This document shows positions 40,977 through 49,919 of a stretch of 64,000 bases of DNA, piece after piece. The stretch covers positions 1 to 64,000 of the forward strand of contig JAJYQA010000028.1 in the NCBI GenBank assembly GCA_021794835.1. Direction: 5' to 3'. The position numbers and the translations under genes were made by a program. The stretch comes from Actinomycetes bacterium. Lineage in GTDB: Bacteria > Actinomycetota > Aquicultoria > Aquicultorales > Aquicultoraceae. The notes under the pieces are model-generated. The model saw nothing but the letters and a program-made list of their open reading frames with translations, ran no database searches and had not been told where the DNA came from. Within the stretch, counting starts at the first letter, position 1. Each line of letters begins with the position of its first letter.

Positions 40977-42509
40977 TTGTCAAAAGAAAGCTTCTACGTA
41001 ACAACTCCCATTTACTATGTAAATGACGTTCCGCACATTGGACATGCTTATTCAACTATAATAGCGGACGCTCTTGCCAGATATAAAAGACTCTCCGGGT
41101 ACGACGTCCTTTTTTTAACGGGAACCGACGAGCATGGCCAAAAAGTTGAAAAAGCTGCCAGAGAATGGGGACGCACCCCCCAGGAGCATTGCGACCTCAT
41201 GGTGGGCCCCTTCAAAGAACTCTGGCGAAAGCTAAATATTTCCTACGATGACTTTATCCGCACCACGCAGGAACGGCATATCATGGTCGTACAGGCTATC
41301 TTCCAAAATCTTTTCAGCCAAGGTGATATCTACAAGGGATTTTATGAAGGATGGTACTGCATCCATGAGGAGACCTTCTACCCCGAGTCCCAGCTAGTAG
41401 AGGGATGCTGCCCCGAATGCGGCCGACCCGTCGAATGGTTGAAAGAGGAGAGCTACTACTTTAGAAGCTCAAAGTACCAAGATCAACTTTTGCAGTATAT
41501 AAAAGACAACCCGGACTTTATAAGGCCTGATTTTAGACGAAATGAGGTTGTAAGCTTTATCAAGAGCGGAGTTCAAGATACCTCGGTGTCTAGAACTACG
41601 TTTAAGTGGGGAATTCCGGTGCCATTTGATCCCGACCACGTAGTCTACGTGTGGTTTGATGCACTTATTAACTACCTTACTGGAGTTGGATATTTGCAGG
41701 ACGAAGAAAAGACAGCCAAGTTCTGGCCGGCCGATATCCATGTCATAGGAAAAGACATAATTCGCTTTCACTGTGTCATATGGCCTATGATGCTTCTTTC
41801 GCTTGGCTTGCCGCTACCTAAGCAGGTTTTGGCGCACGGCTTCTGGATGCTGGGCGGCGCAAAGATGTCAAAATCGACCGGTGTGGTCGTCGATCCCAAC
41901 CGGCTTATCGAGGAATTTGGCACAGACAGTATTAGGTACTTTCTGCTAAGAGAGATAGCCGTCGGCTTAGATGGCGAGTTTACGCAGGATGCTTTAATCA
42001 GACGCCTAAACGGTGACCTTGCAAACGATCTCGGCAACCTTGTTCATAGGACTGTCGCAATGGTAATGAAGTACTTCGACGGGGAGGTCCCGGAAGCCGG
42101 TGAGCTGGGTGCGCTGGAGACAGTTTTAAGAGATGAAACGATTGGTTTGGCACTGGTTGTCGATGAGTTGATGAATAAAACCGATATCCGCGGGGCGCTT
42201 ATGCAAATTTGGGGGGTTATCGCACGGGCTAATAAATATGTAGACGAGGCGGCGCCCTGGGCTTTGGCAAGAGAGGGGCAGACCGAACAACTAAGGACAG
42301 TCATGCATACTCTTCTTGAAACGATAAGGGTGATTGCGATACTTATTAGCCCTGTAATGCCGGAGACCGCCGAAAAGATTTGGGATCAGCTTGGGCAGTC
42401 TAACTTTACATCAGTTACAATAGAGGATGCAAGGAAGTGGGATATGCTTGCTCTCGGGACAGCGGTCAAGAAAGCGGCGCCCCTGTTTCCGAGAGTTGAA
42501 ATAAAGTGA
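40977..42509 (+). CDS. metG: Methionyl-tRNA synthetase
   Basis: This enzyme charges tRNA-Met. It shows the HIGH motif (VPHIGHAYS), GTDEHGQKVEKAA, the zinc-knob Cys (CCPECGRPV) and the KMSKS motif (GGAKMSKSTG). The C-terminal dimerisation extension is missing, giving 510 residues, as in the short form. TTG at 40977 is chosen because AAGGTGG lies eight bases ahead and the coding similarity starts there (KESFYVTTPIYYVND); the frame open to 40911 overlaps the abrB promoter. The next gene is tatD, as in B. subtilis. Confidence 0.93.
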   Translation: MSKESFYVTTPIYYVNDVPHIGHAYSTIIADALARYKRLSGYDVLFLTGTDEHGQKVEKAAREWGRTPQEHCDLMVGPFKELWRKLNISYDDFIRTTQERHIMVVQAIFQNLFSQGDIYKGFYEGWYCIHEETFYPESQLVEGCCPECGRPVEWLKEESYYFRSSKYQDQLLQYIKDNPDFIRPDFRRNEVVSFIKSGVQDTSVSRTTFKWGIPVPFDPDHVVYVWFDALINYLTGVGYLQDEEKTAKFWPADIHVIGKDIIRFHCVIWPMMLLSLGLPLPKQVLAHGFWMLGGAKMSKSTGVVVDPNRLIEEFGTDSIRYFLLREIAVGLDGEFTQDALIRRLNGDLANDLGNLVHRTVAMVMKYFDGEVPEAGELGALETVLRDETIGLALVVDELMNKTDIRGALMQIWGVIARANKYVDEAAPWALAREGQTEQLRTVMHTLLETIRVIAILISPVMPETAEKIWDQLGQSNFTSVTIEDARKWDMLALGTAVKKAAPLFPRVEIK

Positions 42510-42570
42510 ACGGTGAATGAGGTTAGGGTAGATAAGATGCTAAGGATTTGGAATAGGATCGGGGAGGAAT

Positions 42571-43347
42571 ATGGCAAAAAAGAGTAGCTTTACGGATGCC
42601 CACGCCCACTTAGATTTTTTCGGGAGCGACAAGGCAATTGAGGGCGTGGTAGAAAGAGCAAAAGATAACGGTGTTACCAGGATCATAACTGTTGCAGACA
42701 AGCTTGAGTCAAGCTACCGGGCAGTTGAGCTTGCCGAGAAATTCGACAGTGTTTATGCTGCGGTAGGCGTCCATCCTCATGAGGCAAAAGCAGTTAACTC
42801 AAGCACGATAAAGGAGCTAAGAAAACTTGCCGAGCACCCGAAGGTAGTGGCAATCGGCGAGATCGGGCTCGACTACTACAAGGACCACTCGCCGAGGGTA
42901 ACTCAGCAGAAGGTTTTTGGCCAGCAGCTTGATCTTGCTGCCGAGCTTGGTCTTCCGGCAATGATACACGACCGGGATGCAAACGAGGACGTGCTAAAAA
43001 TAATTACTAAACACCGTCCCAAGAGAGGGGTTTTTCACTGTTTCAGTGGTGATGTGTCTTTTGCGCAAACGGTCCTGGCGATGAACTTCTATATATCCAT
43101 TGCAGGACCGGTTACTTTTAAAAACGCCGGAAATCTAATAGACGTGGCTAAGTTTGTACCTTTAACCAAGCTTTTAGTTGAAACTGATTCTCCGTACTTA
43201 ACGCCGCACCCCTATAGGGGTCGCAAGAACGAGCCGGCGAACGTGCGTTTGGTTGCAGAGAAAATAGCCGAAATTAAGGGGGTAGGTATAACCGCTGTCT
43301 CGGCCTCCATACAGGAAAATGTATCCCTACTTTTTTCTCTCCAGTAG
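42571..43347 (+). CDS. TatD-family metal-dependent DNase
   Basis: The 258-residue amidohydrolase-fold protein has the metal motif DAHAHLDFF, VGVHPHEAK, IGEIGLDYYKDH, the HDRDANED block and FHCFSGDV, ending with VETDSPYLTPHPYRGRKNEP. Members are 3'-5' exonucleases on DNA or RNA. ATG with GGGGAGGAA upstream. It lies 61 bases after metG and matches yabD in B. subtilis. Confidence 0.93.
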   Translation: MAKKSSFTDAHAHLDFFGSDKAIEGVVERAKDNGVTRIITVADKLESSYRAVELAEKFDSVYAAVGVHPHEAKAVNSSTIKELRKLAEHPKVVAIGEIGLDYYKDHSPRVTQQKVFGQQLDLAAELGLPAMIHDRDANEDVLKIITKHRPKRGVFHCFSGDVSFAQTVLAMNFYISIAGPVTFKNAGNLIDVAKFVPLTKLLVETDSPYLTPHPYRGRKNEPANVRLVAEKIAEIKGVGITAVSASIQENVSLLFSLQ

Positions 43348-43558
43348 CTAGAATCTAGGAACTAGAGACTTGGGACTAGAAACTAGATTTGGCCTAAAAA
43401 TGCCCTGTTCAGGGGATATGATTAATAATTACTTCTTCCAGCCTTTTTTGGAATATCCCTCAAATTTATTATTGTAATAGCCAAATATTACGAATAAAGT
43501 ACCTCGATATTAATCCATTATCGCTCCTGCCAGAAGGGCATGTATTAAGCTAAGGTTT
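43348..43558. other. Intergenic space with short repeats
   Basis: The first part contains the repeated words GAATCTAGGAACTAGAG and GGGACTAGAAACTAGAT, which look like low-complexity repeats. The rest is AT-rich. I looked for a riboswitch as found upstream of related resuscitation or hydrolase genes, and saw none. Confidence 0.4.
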
Positions 43559-43587
43559 TTGAGTAATGCGTCCGATTATGGTATAAT
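43559..43587 (+). promoter_or_regulatory. Promoter of the YabE-like gene
   Basis: TTGAGT (43559-43564), 17 bases and TATAAT (43582-43587) with a TGG just before the -10 form a good extended sigma-A promoter, 65 bases before the ATG at 43652. Confidence 0.75.
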
Positions 43588-43651
43588 GATGGGCAAGTTA
43601 TTGCGTTTGTGCCTTAACAACTGAATAAGGAATTTTGAAGGGATTGATTTG

Positions 43652-44677
43652 ATGGAGGCACGTTTTCATCAGATAACCCGCGTCTTCAGAGAAAGAAAGT
43701 ACCAAGTAATCCTGCTATCTCTGATTATGGTCTTTGTCCTGCTGGATATGGTCTATGGTAGTACGACCATGAACCTAACTATTGATGGGAAGACGAAAAC
43801 CGTACATACGCGGGCGAGAACAGTAGCTGCTGTTCTGAGGGAAAACGGCGTAACAGTTAAGGCATTTGACAAAGTAGTACCTAAGCTTTCTTACAGAATT
43901 AAACAAGGTATGACAGTAACAGTAAGACATGCAGTACCAGTAACCGTGAAACTTAACAACCAAGAAATTGCAATGATGTCCACGGCCGGCACAGTAGGCG
44001 GTATTTTAAGGGACATGAGGTTACAAACAAAGCCTGCAGATAAGGTTTATCCAAACAAGGATGAAAAAGTCAAGGCAGGCATGAAGGTAGAAGTTACGCT
44101 AGTTACGAGTGAGTACGAGGTCGCCAAGGTGCCGGTGGCATACCAGACGGTAACTAAAGAGTATCCGAATCTGGATTACGGCCAGAAGGTAACGGTGACT
44201 CAGGGTAAGCCCGGCTTACTCCTTAGGGTTACAAAGATTGTTTTACAGGGCGGTCAGCCTGTCAGCAAGCAAGTTAAGCTTGAGAGCATTTTATCGCCGC
44301 CAGTAAATGAGGTAATGGCGATAGGCACAAAACGCAAGATTGCCCGTGTAGTAGAACCGACAATCAATGTATCCCGTGGAGAGGCAAGGAGCCCAGTAGG
44401 CAGAGTGCTAGTAATGCTTGCAACCGCATATGCACCTGTCCCTGCCGAAGGCGGCAGTTTAACTGCAACTGGTATGCGGGCGCAAAGGGGTGTAGTTGCA
44501 GTCGACCCCAGGGTTATCCCGTTGGGGACGAGGCTCTACGTCAATGGCTACGGTGAAGCGATCGCTGCCGACACAGGTGGTGCGATAAAAGGGAATCGCA
44601 TTGACCTATGTTTCAACACGCCTGGCGAGTGTAATAAGTTCGGCGTACGTACGGTCAAGGTTACCATCCTTAACTAG
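43652..44677 (+). CDS. YabE-like cell-wall protein (DUF348, G5, 3D domains)
   Basis: A membrane anchor (about residues 18-36) precedes two DUF348 ubiquitin-like repeats (MNLTIDGKTKTVHTRARTVA and its second copy), a G5 domain (about 150-220) and a 3D domain with the three Asp (ATGMRAQRGVVAVDPRVIPL, AADTGGAIKGNRIDLCF). The 3D domain is related to lytic transglycosylases like MltA. The protein probably remodels peptidoglycan during growth or revival, as related RpfB/YabE proteins do. ATG 43652 is preferred over TTG 43649. Its neighbour is ksgA, as in Bacillus and Actinobacteria. Confidence 0.88.
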   Translation: MEARFHQITRVFRERKYQVILLSLIMVFVLLDMVYGSTTMNLTIDGKTKTVHTRARTVAAVLRENGVTVKAFDKVVPKLSYRIKQGMTVTVRHAVPVTVKLNNQEIAMMSTAGTVGGILRDMRLQTKPADKVYPNKDEKVKAGMKVEVTLVTSEYEVAKVPVAYQTVTKEYPNLDYGQKVTVTQGKPGLLLRVTKIVLQGGQPVSKQVKLESILSPPVNEVMAIGTKRKIARVVEPTINVSRGEARSPVGRVLVMLATAYAPVPAEGGSLTATGMRAQRGVVAVDPRVIPLGTRLYVNGYGEAIAADTGGAIKGNRIDLCFNTPGECNKFGVRTVKVTILN

Positions 44678-44718
44678 TGCCCTGATACAGCTGGGTTTTA
44701 AGGAGGGACGTATAAAAC

Positions 44719-45567
44719 GTGACGCTAGCAACGCCGCGGGCGACGCTTGAAGTAGTAAAAAAGTTTGGCCTCAGGCTCGAAAAGAGCCTGGGGCAACACT
44801 TTTTAATCGACCAAAACATATTAAACAAGGTGGTCGATGCAGCCGTACTTTCCAAAGAAGATATTGTAGTCGAGGTGGGCCCGGGCATCGGCACACTTAC
44901 CCAAGCCCTATCAAAAGAAGCCGGTATGGTTATTGCAATAGAACTCGATCGTAAGCTAAAGCCGGTTTTAGACTACACCCTTCAGGGCTGTGAAAATGTA
45001 AACGTAGTTTTTGCCGACGCACTCTCTATTGATCTAAAAGAACTGCCTTATAAACTCCCTGCGCCAAACAAGCTTGTCTCTAACCTGCCTTATCAGGTTG
45101 CTACACCCATATTGGCTGACTATCTAGATAACTTTCCCGACCTATTACTTTTTGTCGTGATGGTACAAAAAGAGGTTGCCGACCGCATTGTGGCAAAGCC
45201 GGGGACACCTGAATACGGCATCTTTTCGGTTAAGGCTCAATTCTACTGCGAGGTCGATAGGGTGGCGGTCGTTTCAAAGAATGTGTTTTTGCCTCCCCCT
45301 GAGGTAAGCTCGGCCATTGTCAGGATGAGGCGCACGCCCGAGCCAAGGGTCTTCGTAAAGGATAAGGAGCTTTTCTTTAAAGTAGTAAGGGCTGCCTTTG
45401 GGCAGAGGAGGAAGACGATCAAGAACGCGCTTTTAAAAAACCCACAGCTTGAGCTCTCCTCGGATAAATTAGATGGTTTACTAAAGAAAGCAGCTATCGA
45501 CCCCCATCGGCGTGGTGAGACACTTTCTACCAGGGAATTCGCTGAAATTACAAATGGCCTTGAATAA
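44719..45567 (+). CDS. rsmA: 16S rRNA dimethyladenosine transferase
   Basis: KsgA/RsmA adds two methyl groups each to A1518 and A1519 of 16S rRNA. Motifs are KSLGQHFLIDQNIL, VVEVGPGIGTLTQAL (SAM site), VIAIELDRKL and the catalytic NLPYQVATP. The length of 282 residues is normal. The GTG start has AGGAGGGA ahead. The rnmV gene usually found before it in Bacillus is absent. Confidence 0.95.
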   Translation: MTLATPRATLEVVKKFGLRLEKSLGQHFLIDQNILNKVVDAAVLSKEDIVVEVGPGIGTLTQALSKEAGMVIAIELDRKLKPVLDYTLQGCENVNVVFADALSIDLKELPYKLPAPNKLVSNLPYQVATPILADYLDNFPDLLLFVVMVQKEVADRIVAKPGTPEYGIFSVKAQFYCEVDRVAVVSKNVFLPPPEVSSAIVRMRRTPEPRVFVKDKELFFKVVRAAFGQRRKTIKNALLKNPQLELSSDKLDGLLKKAAIDPHRRGETLSTREFAEITNGLE

Positions 45568-45726
45568 AAGGAGCTGCGGCTGGGTAGTAAAGATATTTTA
45601 AGCGTTGCCGTCCAAAAAGTTTACGAATTGGCGAAAAAATCTCTATTGAGAAGCAGGGTTTTGCCGAATAATTGTAAAAGATAATATTTCCACAATACTT
45701 GCATTTAGCTGTGCTAGAGGGTAAAC
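45568..45726. other. Intergenic space before veg
   Basis: I see no gene or stable hairpin in this AT-rich stretch. The spore-coat protease gene yabG, which lies here in B. subtilis, is not present. Confidence 0.5.
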
Positions 45727-45755
45727 TTGAAGTTTTTGCAAATTTCGTATATAAT
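45727..45755 (+). promoter_or_regulatory. Strong promoter of veg
   Basis: TTGAAG (45727-45732), 17 bases with an A/T-rich part, then TATAAT (45750-45755). The veg gene of B. subtilis is likewise known for a strong sigma-A promoter. Confidence 0.8.
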
Positions 45756-45787
45756 ATTTCAGAACACTGAAGGAGAGGATAAATATT

Positions 45788-46075
45788 ATGGCAGTTGGTC
45801 AGTTGCCGCAAGTGGAGATAGTTGGTCGAATTCGGAAGCAGTTGGACGGATTTGTAGGTGAAAAGATGCGTCTCAAAGCGAACATGGGTCGCTGTAAGAT
45901 TATCGAAAGAGAGGGCGTATTGGAGGAAATACACCCTAATTTGTTTGTCGTAAGGGTTGAGGAAAAGCGCAACCGTTGCCGTAGGGTATCCTATAGCTAT
46001 GCAGATGTGCTAACTAAAACGGTCGAGCTTTCGAATCCTGATAACGGCGAAAGCCTAATTCCCTGGTTACTGTAG
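45788..46075 (+). CDS. veg: Veg protein (DUF1021)
   Basis: The 95-residue protein matches Veg: a short N-terminal helix with IRKQLDGFVGEKMRLKANMG and a small beta-barrel with GRCKIIEREGVLEEIHPNLF and RRVSYSYADVLTKTVEL. Veg is reported to influence biofilm formation in B. subtilis; the mechanism is unclear. ATG follows AGGAGAGG. It lies between ksgA and ispE as in Bacillus, without sspF. Confidence 0.92.
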   Translation: MAVGQLPQVEIVGRIRKQLDGFVGEKMRLKANMGRCKIIEREGVLEEIHPNLFVVRVEEKRNRCRRVSYSYADVLTKTVELSNPDNGESLIPWLL

Positions 46076-46136
46076 TTCAAAGGAGTTTAAAATAAAATAA
46101 GAAGCTTTGATTTAAGGATCAAAAGCCAACAATCAG

Positions 46137-47003
46137 ATGCTATCAATTAAAGCCTATGCAAAAATCAACCTTTATCTCGATGTCATCTCGCGGTATCCCA
46201 ACGGTTATCACCAGATCGAGAGCATCATGCAAAGTGTATCCCTGCATGACCTAGTTGAGATATCGCCAGCTCAGGACTTAAGTCTTTCCACAACAAGCAG
46301 AGAATTATCAAACAAGGATAATTTAGCCTTTAAAGCCGCTGAGCTGCTTCACTCTGCCACCAGCCCTAAAGCAGGCGCCCATATCAATATTACCAAGCAA
46401 ATTCCTGTTGCCGCGGGCTTGGCCGGTGGAAGTGCCGATGCTGCTGCTACGCTTGCCGGGCTAAACATACTATGGGAACTTAACCTGCCAGTAGAAGAAC
46501 TGCAGCAAATTGGCGAGAGGCTTGGCGCAGATATCCCTTTCTGCCTGGCAGGGGGGACTATGCTTGCTGAGGGCAGAGGAGAGAAACTAACCAAGCTAAA
46601 CCCAATGCCCAAATTCTGGATAGTTTTAGTAACACCGCCTCTACGAATATCAACCGCTGATGTCTACCGCTTAGTGGATGAAAGAGAAATAGCCCCCCTT
46701 TATACGGGGACGGAATTCCTGGGTGCATTGGAGAGCGGCGACATAACCCAGATTTCGGCGATGCTGAAAAACCTTCTTGAAGAAGTCGTATTTCCCCTTC
46801 ATCCCGATATCGAGGGTGTAAAGAAGCTTGCAATAACATCTGGCGGCAGCGGGGCTTTGATGTCGGGAAGCGGTCCCAGCGTCTATGTAATATGCAGGGA
46901 TGAGGAAGTGGCAAACCGGGTTGCAAATGATTTAAGGTCGCGAGATGAGGCGCTTTTTGTTGATATTGTGAGGCCGGTTGATAAGGGATTTGAAATAACT
47001 TGA
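46137..47003 (+). CDS. ispE: 4-diphosphocytidyl-2-C-methyl-D-erythritol kinase
   Basis: IspE phosphorylates CDP-ME in the non-mevalonate isoprenoid pathway. The GHMP kinase ATP loop is PVAAGLAGGSADAAA; AYAKINLYLDVISRYPNGYH and the C-terminal TSGGSGALMSGSGPSVY are characteristic. It has 288 residues, which is typical. The ATG at 46137 has a weak site (AAGGATC). The gene is in the standard place after veg. Confidence 0.95.
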   Translation: MLSIKAYAKINLYLDVISRYPNGYHQIESIMQSVSLHDLVEISPAQDLSLSTTSRELSNKDNLAFKAAELLHSATSPKAGAHINITKQIPVAAGLAGGSADAAATLAGLNILWELNLPVEELQQIGERLGADIPFCLAGGTMLAEGRGEKLTKLNPMPKFWIVLVTPPLRISTADVYRLVDEREIAPLYTGTEFLGALESGDITQISAMLKNLLEEVVFPLHPDIEGVKKLAITSGGSGALMSGSGPSVYVICRDEEVANRVANDLRSRDEALFVDIVRPVDKGFEIT

Positions 47004-47098
47004 AATAATTTCCTTAAAACTAGAGGAAAATCTAAGAAAAACCAAGAATATGTAACTATTTGATATTAATCGGCAGCAGGCAATGAGGGGTTTTTAGA

Positions 47099-47845
47099 TT
47101 GGTAGACGCGGTTGTATTGGCTGGCGGAAACGCAAAAGGCCTGGCTAATGTGCCGGCAAAGGGATTAGTTCCGGTTAACGGGCGGCCTATGGTCGAGTAC
47201 GTTGTTGATGCCTTGAGTCGGTGTGAGGACATCGGGCGTATCTGTGTCGTTATTCCGGTTGAATATTCTTTTAATGGCTCATCTAAAAAGGTCGGTGTAA
47301 ATGTGGCAAGCGGCAGCCTTCCTGCGGTCGCCAAGGCGGGTCTTGATTTTTTGCAGGCTAAAGAGCCGGTTCTTATGCTCTCAGCTGATATACCTCTTAT
47401 AACTCCAGAAGCAGTAAGTGATTTTTTAAAGAAGTGTTCAACTAAAAAGGCAGAATTTTACTACCCTATTGTAAGATATGGCAAGTCTGAGAAGCTCTTC
47501 CCCGGTGTGAAGCGGACTTATGCTCGTGTAAAAGAAGGTCGTTTTACGGGTGGCAATATAATGTTGGTCAACCCGAAATTTATAAACAGGAATTTTGGCC
47601 TTATCGAGCGTATATATGAATTAAGGAAGCAACCGCTAAAAATAGCACAAATTCTCGGGTTTTCGTTTCTCTTAAAGTTCATACTGGGAATGTTGACAAT
47701 AAGTCAACTTGAGGGAAGAATAGGCCAAATGACAAATGCAGTCTGCGTGGCCATCGAGACACCTTACGTTGAAATAGGGGTAGATGTAGATAAAGAGTCG
47801 GATTTACAGTTGGTTACTGTTACCTTAGCTGGAGGAGAAAAATGA
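47099..47845 (+). CDS. MobA-like nucleotidyltransferase
   Basis: The start VDAVVLAGGNAKGLANVPAK matches the nucleotide-binding loop of MobA/GlmU-type transferases, with GLVPVNGRPMVEYVVDAL and LMLSADIPLITPEAV containing the metal-binding Asp. The substrate is unknown; molybdopterin cofactor, sugar or another group is possible. It replaces purR at this spot of the Bacillus order. The TTG start has GAGGGG ahead. It overlaps the ridA gene by four bases (ATGA). Confidence 0.8.
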   Translation: MVDAVVLAGGNAKGLANVPAKGLVPVNGRPMVEYVVDALSRCEDIGRICVVIPVEYSFNGSSKKVGVNVASGSLPAVAKAGLDFLQAKEPVLMLSADIPLITPEAVSDFLKKCSTKKAEFYYPIVRYGKSEKLFPGVKRTYARVKEGRFTGGNIMLVNPKFINRNFGLIERIYELRKQPLKIAQILGFSFLLKFILGMLTISQLEGRIGQMTNAVCVAIETPYVEIGVDVDKESDLQLVTVTLAGGEK

Positions 47846-48228
47846 GTAGAATCACCATCATAACCGAAGGTGCCCCGGAGCCGGTTGGACCTTACTCGCA
47901 GGGAGTAAGGGCGGAAAATCTTGTATTTGTCTCCGGACAAATACCTGTCGATCCTAATACAGGCGAGCTTGTCGAAGACGATGTTAGGGTGCAAGCCAAG
48001 ATGGCGCTCAAAAATGTGGAATCGGTGCTGGTCGCCGGTAATAGTTCTCTTGATATGGCGGTCAAGATGACCGTTTATTTAAGTGATATAGCTGATTTTC
48101 CAGCGGTTAACGATGTATTTAGTGAATATTTTTCAAAGCAACTGCCAGCCAGGGAGGCCATTCAAGCAGCAGGTCTACCAAGGGGCGCAAAGATAGAAAT
48201 CTCGGCCATAGGATTGGCAAGAACATAG
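47842..48228 (+). CDS. ridA: RidA-family enamine/imine deaminase
   Basis: The 128-residue protein shows the family pattern [44 protein letters not shown] and [20 protein letters not shown], including the catalytic Arg of this signature. RidA hydrolyses reactive enamines such as 2-aminoacrylate. It matches yabJ, which is next to spoVG in B. subtilis, and is translationally coupled to the nucleotidyltransferase upstream. Confidence 0.93.
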   Translation: MSRITIITEGAPEPVGPYSQGVRAENLVFVSGQIPVDPNTGELVEDDVRVQAKMALKNVESVLVAGNSSLDMAVKMTVYLSDIADFPAVNDVFSEYFSKQLPAREAIQAAGLPRGAKIEISAIGLART

Positions 48229-48242
48229 AAAAGGAGCGCAAA

Positions 48243-48518
48243 ATGGAAATTACAAAGGTGAGCATAAGACCTGTAGAAATGAACAAGGTTAAGGCAATAG
48301 CCAGCATCACCATCGATGACCAGTTTGTTGTTCACGATTTGCGTGTAGTCGAAGGGGAAAAGGGGCTCTTTGTGGCAATGCCCAGCCGTAAACTTCCAAG
48401 CGGCGATTTTAGAGACATAGCGCATCCGATCAACAGCGAGACGAGAGAGCGTATCCAGGCGGCTGTTATTGCTGAATACAAGCAGCAGCTTGGCAGCACA
48501 TCAGAGGCTAGCAGCTAG
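48243..48518 (+). CDS. spoVG: SpoVG-family RNA/DNA-binding regulator
   Basis: The 91-residue protein carries the SpoVG signature: [40 protein letters not shown] and [19 protein letters not shown]. SpoVG binds nucleic acids and regulates capsule, division and other functions; it occurs in many non-sporulating bacteria. AAGGAGCG precedes the ATG. It lies 14 bases after ridA. Confidence 0.95.
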   Translation: MEITKVSIRPVEMNKVKAIASITIDDQFVVHDLRVVEGEKGLFVAMPSRKLPSGDFRDIAHPINSETRERIQAAVIAEYKQQLGSTSEASS

Positions 48519-48594
48519 AAATTTGAAACCGACTTAAAGTTCTAGGTTGCAGGTAACTTGATAAAATAAATAATTGGTTCTTTAAAGTTTTTCT

Positions 48595-48643
48595 CTGGTT
48601 TCTGAAGGGCTTTAAAGCCCGTTCTGATTTCCGGTCTCTGATT
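48595..48643. repeat. 49-bp intergenic repeat, copy 1
   Basis: The segment CTGGTTTCTGAAGGGC-TTTAAA-GCCC..., ending in GGTCTCTGATT, matches 52401-52449 over its full length with changes mostly in the hairpin centre. Inside, GGGCTTTAAAGCCC is a perfect palindrome, so base changes preserve the hairpin. It lies in the convergent space between spoVG and the dehydrogenase gene and may act as a terminator. Confidence 0.65.
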
Positions 48644-49662
48644 TAGGCTGCCCTAAGGCTGACAGTGTTTTGCGGTTGACCTTCCAGGTAGGAGATTATA
48701 TTCGTTATTGTAGTATCTAAAATCCTCTGTACTGCTTCTAGGCTATTGAACGCATTATGAGGCGTTATAATCACGTCGTCCCTGAAGAGAAGCAGGTGTG
48801 TCTCAAGTGCTATTCTTAACCTTTCATGTGAGTATTCATGCGACAGTAACTGTCGCTCTTCTTTTATTAACCCCTCTTCTTCTAAAACATCTAGGCCGGC
48901 TCCCATTAAAATGCCACTTTGCAGCCCCTCGACAATGGCTGCAGTCTCGACCAAACCCCCACGCGAGGTATTGATAAGAATTGCACCCCTTTTTACTTTG
49001 TGGATATTTCTGCGGTTGATCATATGGTGGGTATGCGGGTTGTACGGGGCATGGAGGGTTATAACATCCGATTGCCCAAGTAGCTCATTAAGGTCGGCAT
49101 ACCTAAAGCCAAGGTTTTTTGCCAAAAGCTCGTCTTGCCTGACATCGAAGACGACGATTTCCATCTCAAAGCCACGGGCTATTCTTACCACGTGCTGGCC
49201 GATGTGGCCAATTCCAACAATCCCAATAGTTTTTCCCTTAAGGTCAAAGCCGCGCAGACCCTCAAGGTTAAATTTACCGCGTCTGGTTCGCTCGGCTGAC
49301 GGCAGAATTTTCCGAGTAAGTGCTAAAATTAATGCAAAGGTATGCTCGGCAACTGTATTTTCACCGTAAGATGGCACATTGGAAACCGGGACCCCTCTTT
49401 CCTGACACGTGCGCATGTCGATGTGGTCAAATCCGGTAGACCGGGTTGCGATAAGCTCCAGGTTCGGCAGACGGCTAAGAACTTTCTGGTCGATATCTGA
49501 GTAAATAAATGGCGATATGATTTCATATCCCTCAGCAAGCTCGACGTTGTCTATTGTTAAGGGGTCGGAGTGGAACGCAAACTCCAGCCCTTTATCTAGG
49601 TGTCCCTCGATATAGGCCTCTTCCCAGGGCTCCACCTCGAAAAAGGCAACTTTTGCCGGCAT
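48643..49662 (-). CDS. D-lactate dehydrogenase-like 2-hydroxyacid dehydrogenase
   Basis: The NAD-binding loop GIVGIGHIGQHVVRIARGF (about residues 150-165), FDVRQDELLAKNLGF and the active-site ISTSRGGLVET-type segment (INTSRGGLVETAAIVEGLQ) with the catalytic His in ITPHNAF identify a D-isomer 2-hydroxyacid dehydrogenase, nearest to D-lactate dehydrogenase. It would reduce pyruvate or a similar 2-oxoacid with NADH. ATG 49662 (MPAKVAFF) is chosen since GGAGA lies ahead. The gene interrupts the conserved spoVG-glmU order in opposite orientation, so it is an insertion. Confidence 0.85.
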   Translation of the reverse strand: MPAKVAFFEVEPWEEAYIEGHLDKGLEFAFHSDPLTIDNVELAEGYEIISPFIYSDIDQKVLSRLPNLELIATRSTGFDHIDMRTCQERGVPVSNVPSYGENTVAEHTFALILALTRKILPSAERTRRGKFNLEGLRGFDLKGKTIGIVGIGHIGQHVVRIARGFEMEIVVFDVRQDELLAKNLGFRYADLNELLGQSDVITLHAPYNPHTHHMINRRNIHKVKRGAILINTSRGGLVETAAIVEGLQSGILMGAGLDVLEEEGLIKEERQLLSHEYSHERLRIALETHLLLFRDDVIITPHNAFNSLEAVQRILDTTITNIISYLEGQPQNTVSLRAA

Positions 49663-49689
49663 AAAAATCATCTCCGCAAGTACAGGGGT

Positions 49690-49811
49690 CAGGAGCCAGA
49701 ATCCAGGAGAGTAAAGACTTATTTTTGTTTTTAGGATCTAGTGCTCGGCTTCCTTCTTATTCTTTATATTGTTTCCAAATCCGAATGTTTTTCACATTCT
49801 TCTGGCTCCTG
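49690..49811. repeat. Small inverted-repeat-bounded segment between ldh-like gene and glmU
   Basis: CAGGAGCCAGAA (49690-49701) and its exact complement TTCTGGCTCCTG (49800-49811) bound ~120 AT-rich bases. The same word TTCTGGCTCCTGAA occurs at 29562-29575 and a weaker version near 7507. It may be a small mobile-element relic. No other feature is seen between 49672 and 49919. Confidence 0.45.
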
Positions 49812-49919
49812 AAAACTCATTATTTTAAATCAGCTGCCGAATAATGTTATAATTCTACTGATTTATAAATTCTACTGATTTATAATTGCTGGATAAATTA
49901 AGTTAGGAGTCGTCGCTTA

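Noticed and set aside
43348-43651. Possible riboswitch upstream of the YabE-like gene
   Set aside because: Related wall-hydrolase genes can have a c-di-AMP riboswitch, but I see neither its conserved core nor a stable multi-stem fold here, only a normal promoter.
40596-48518. Evidence for endospore formation from abrB, veg and spoVG
   Set aside because: All three families occur widely in bacteria that do not sporulate, and the spore-specific neighbours yabG and sspF are missing.
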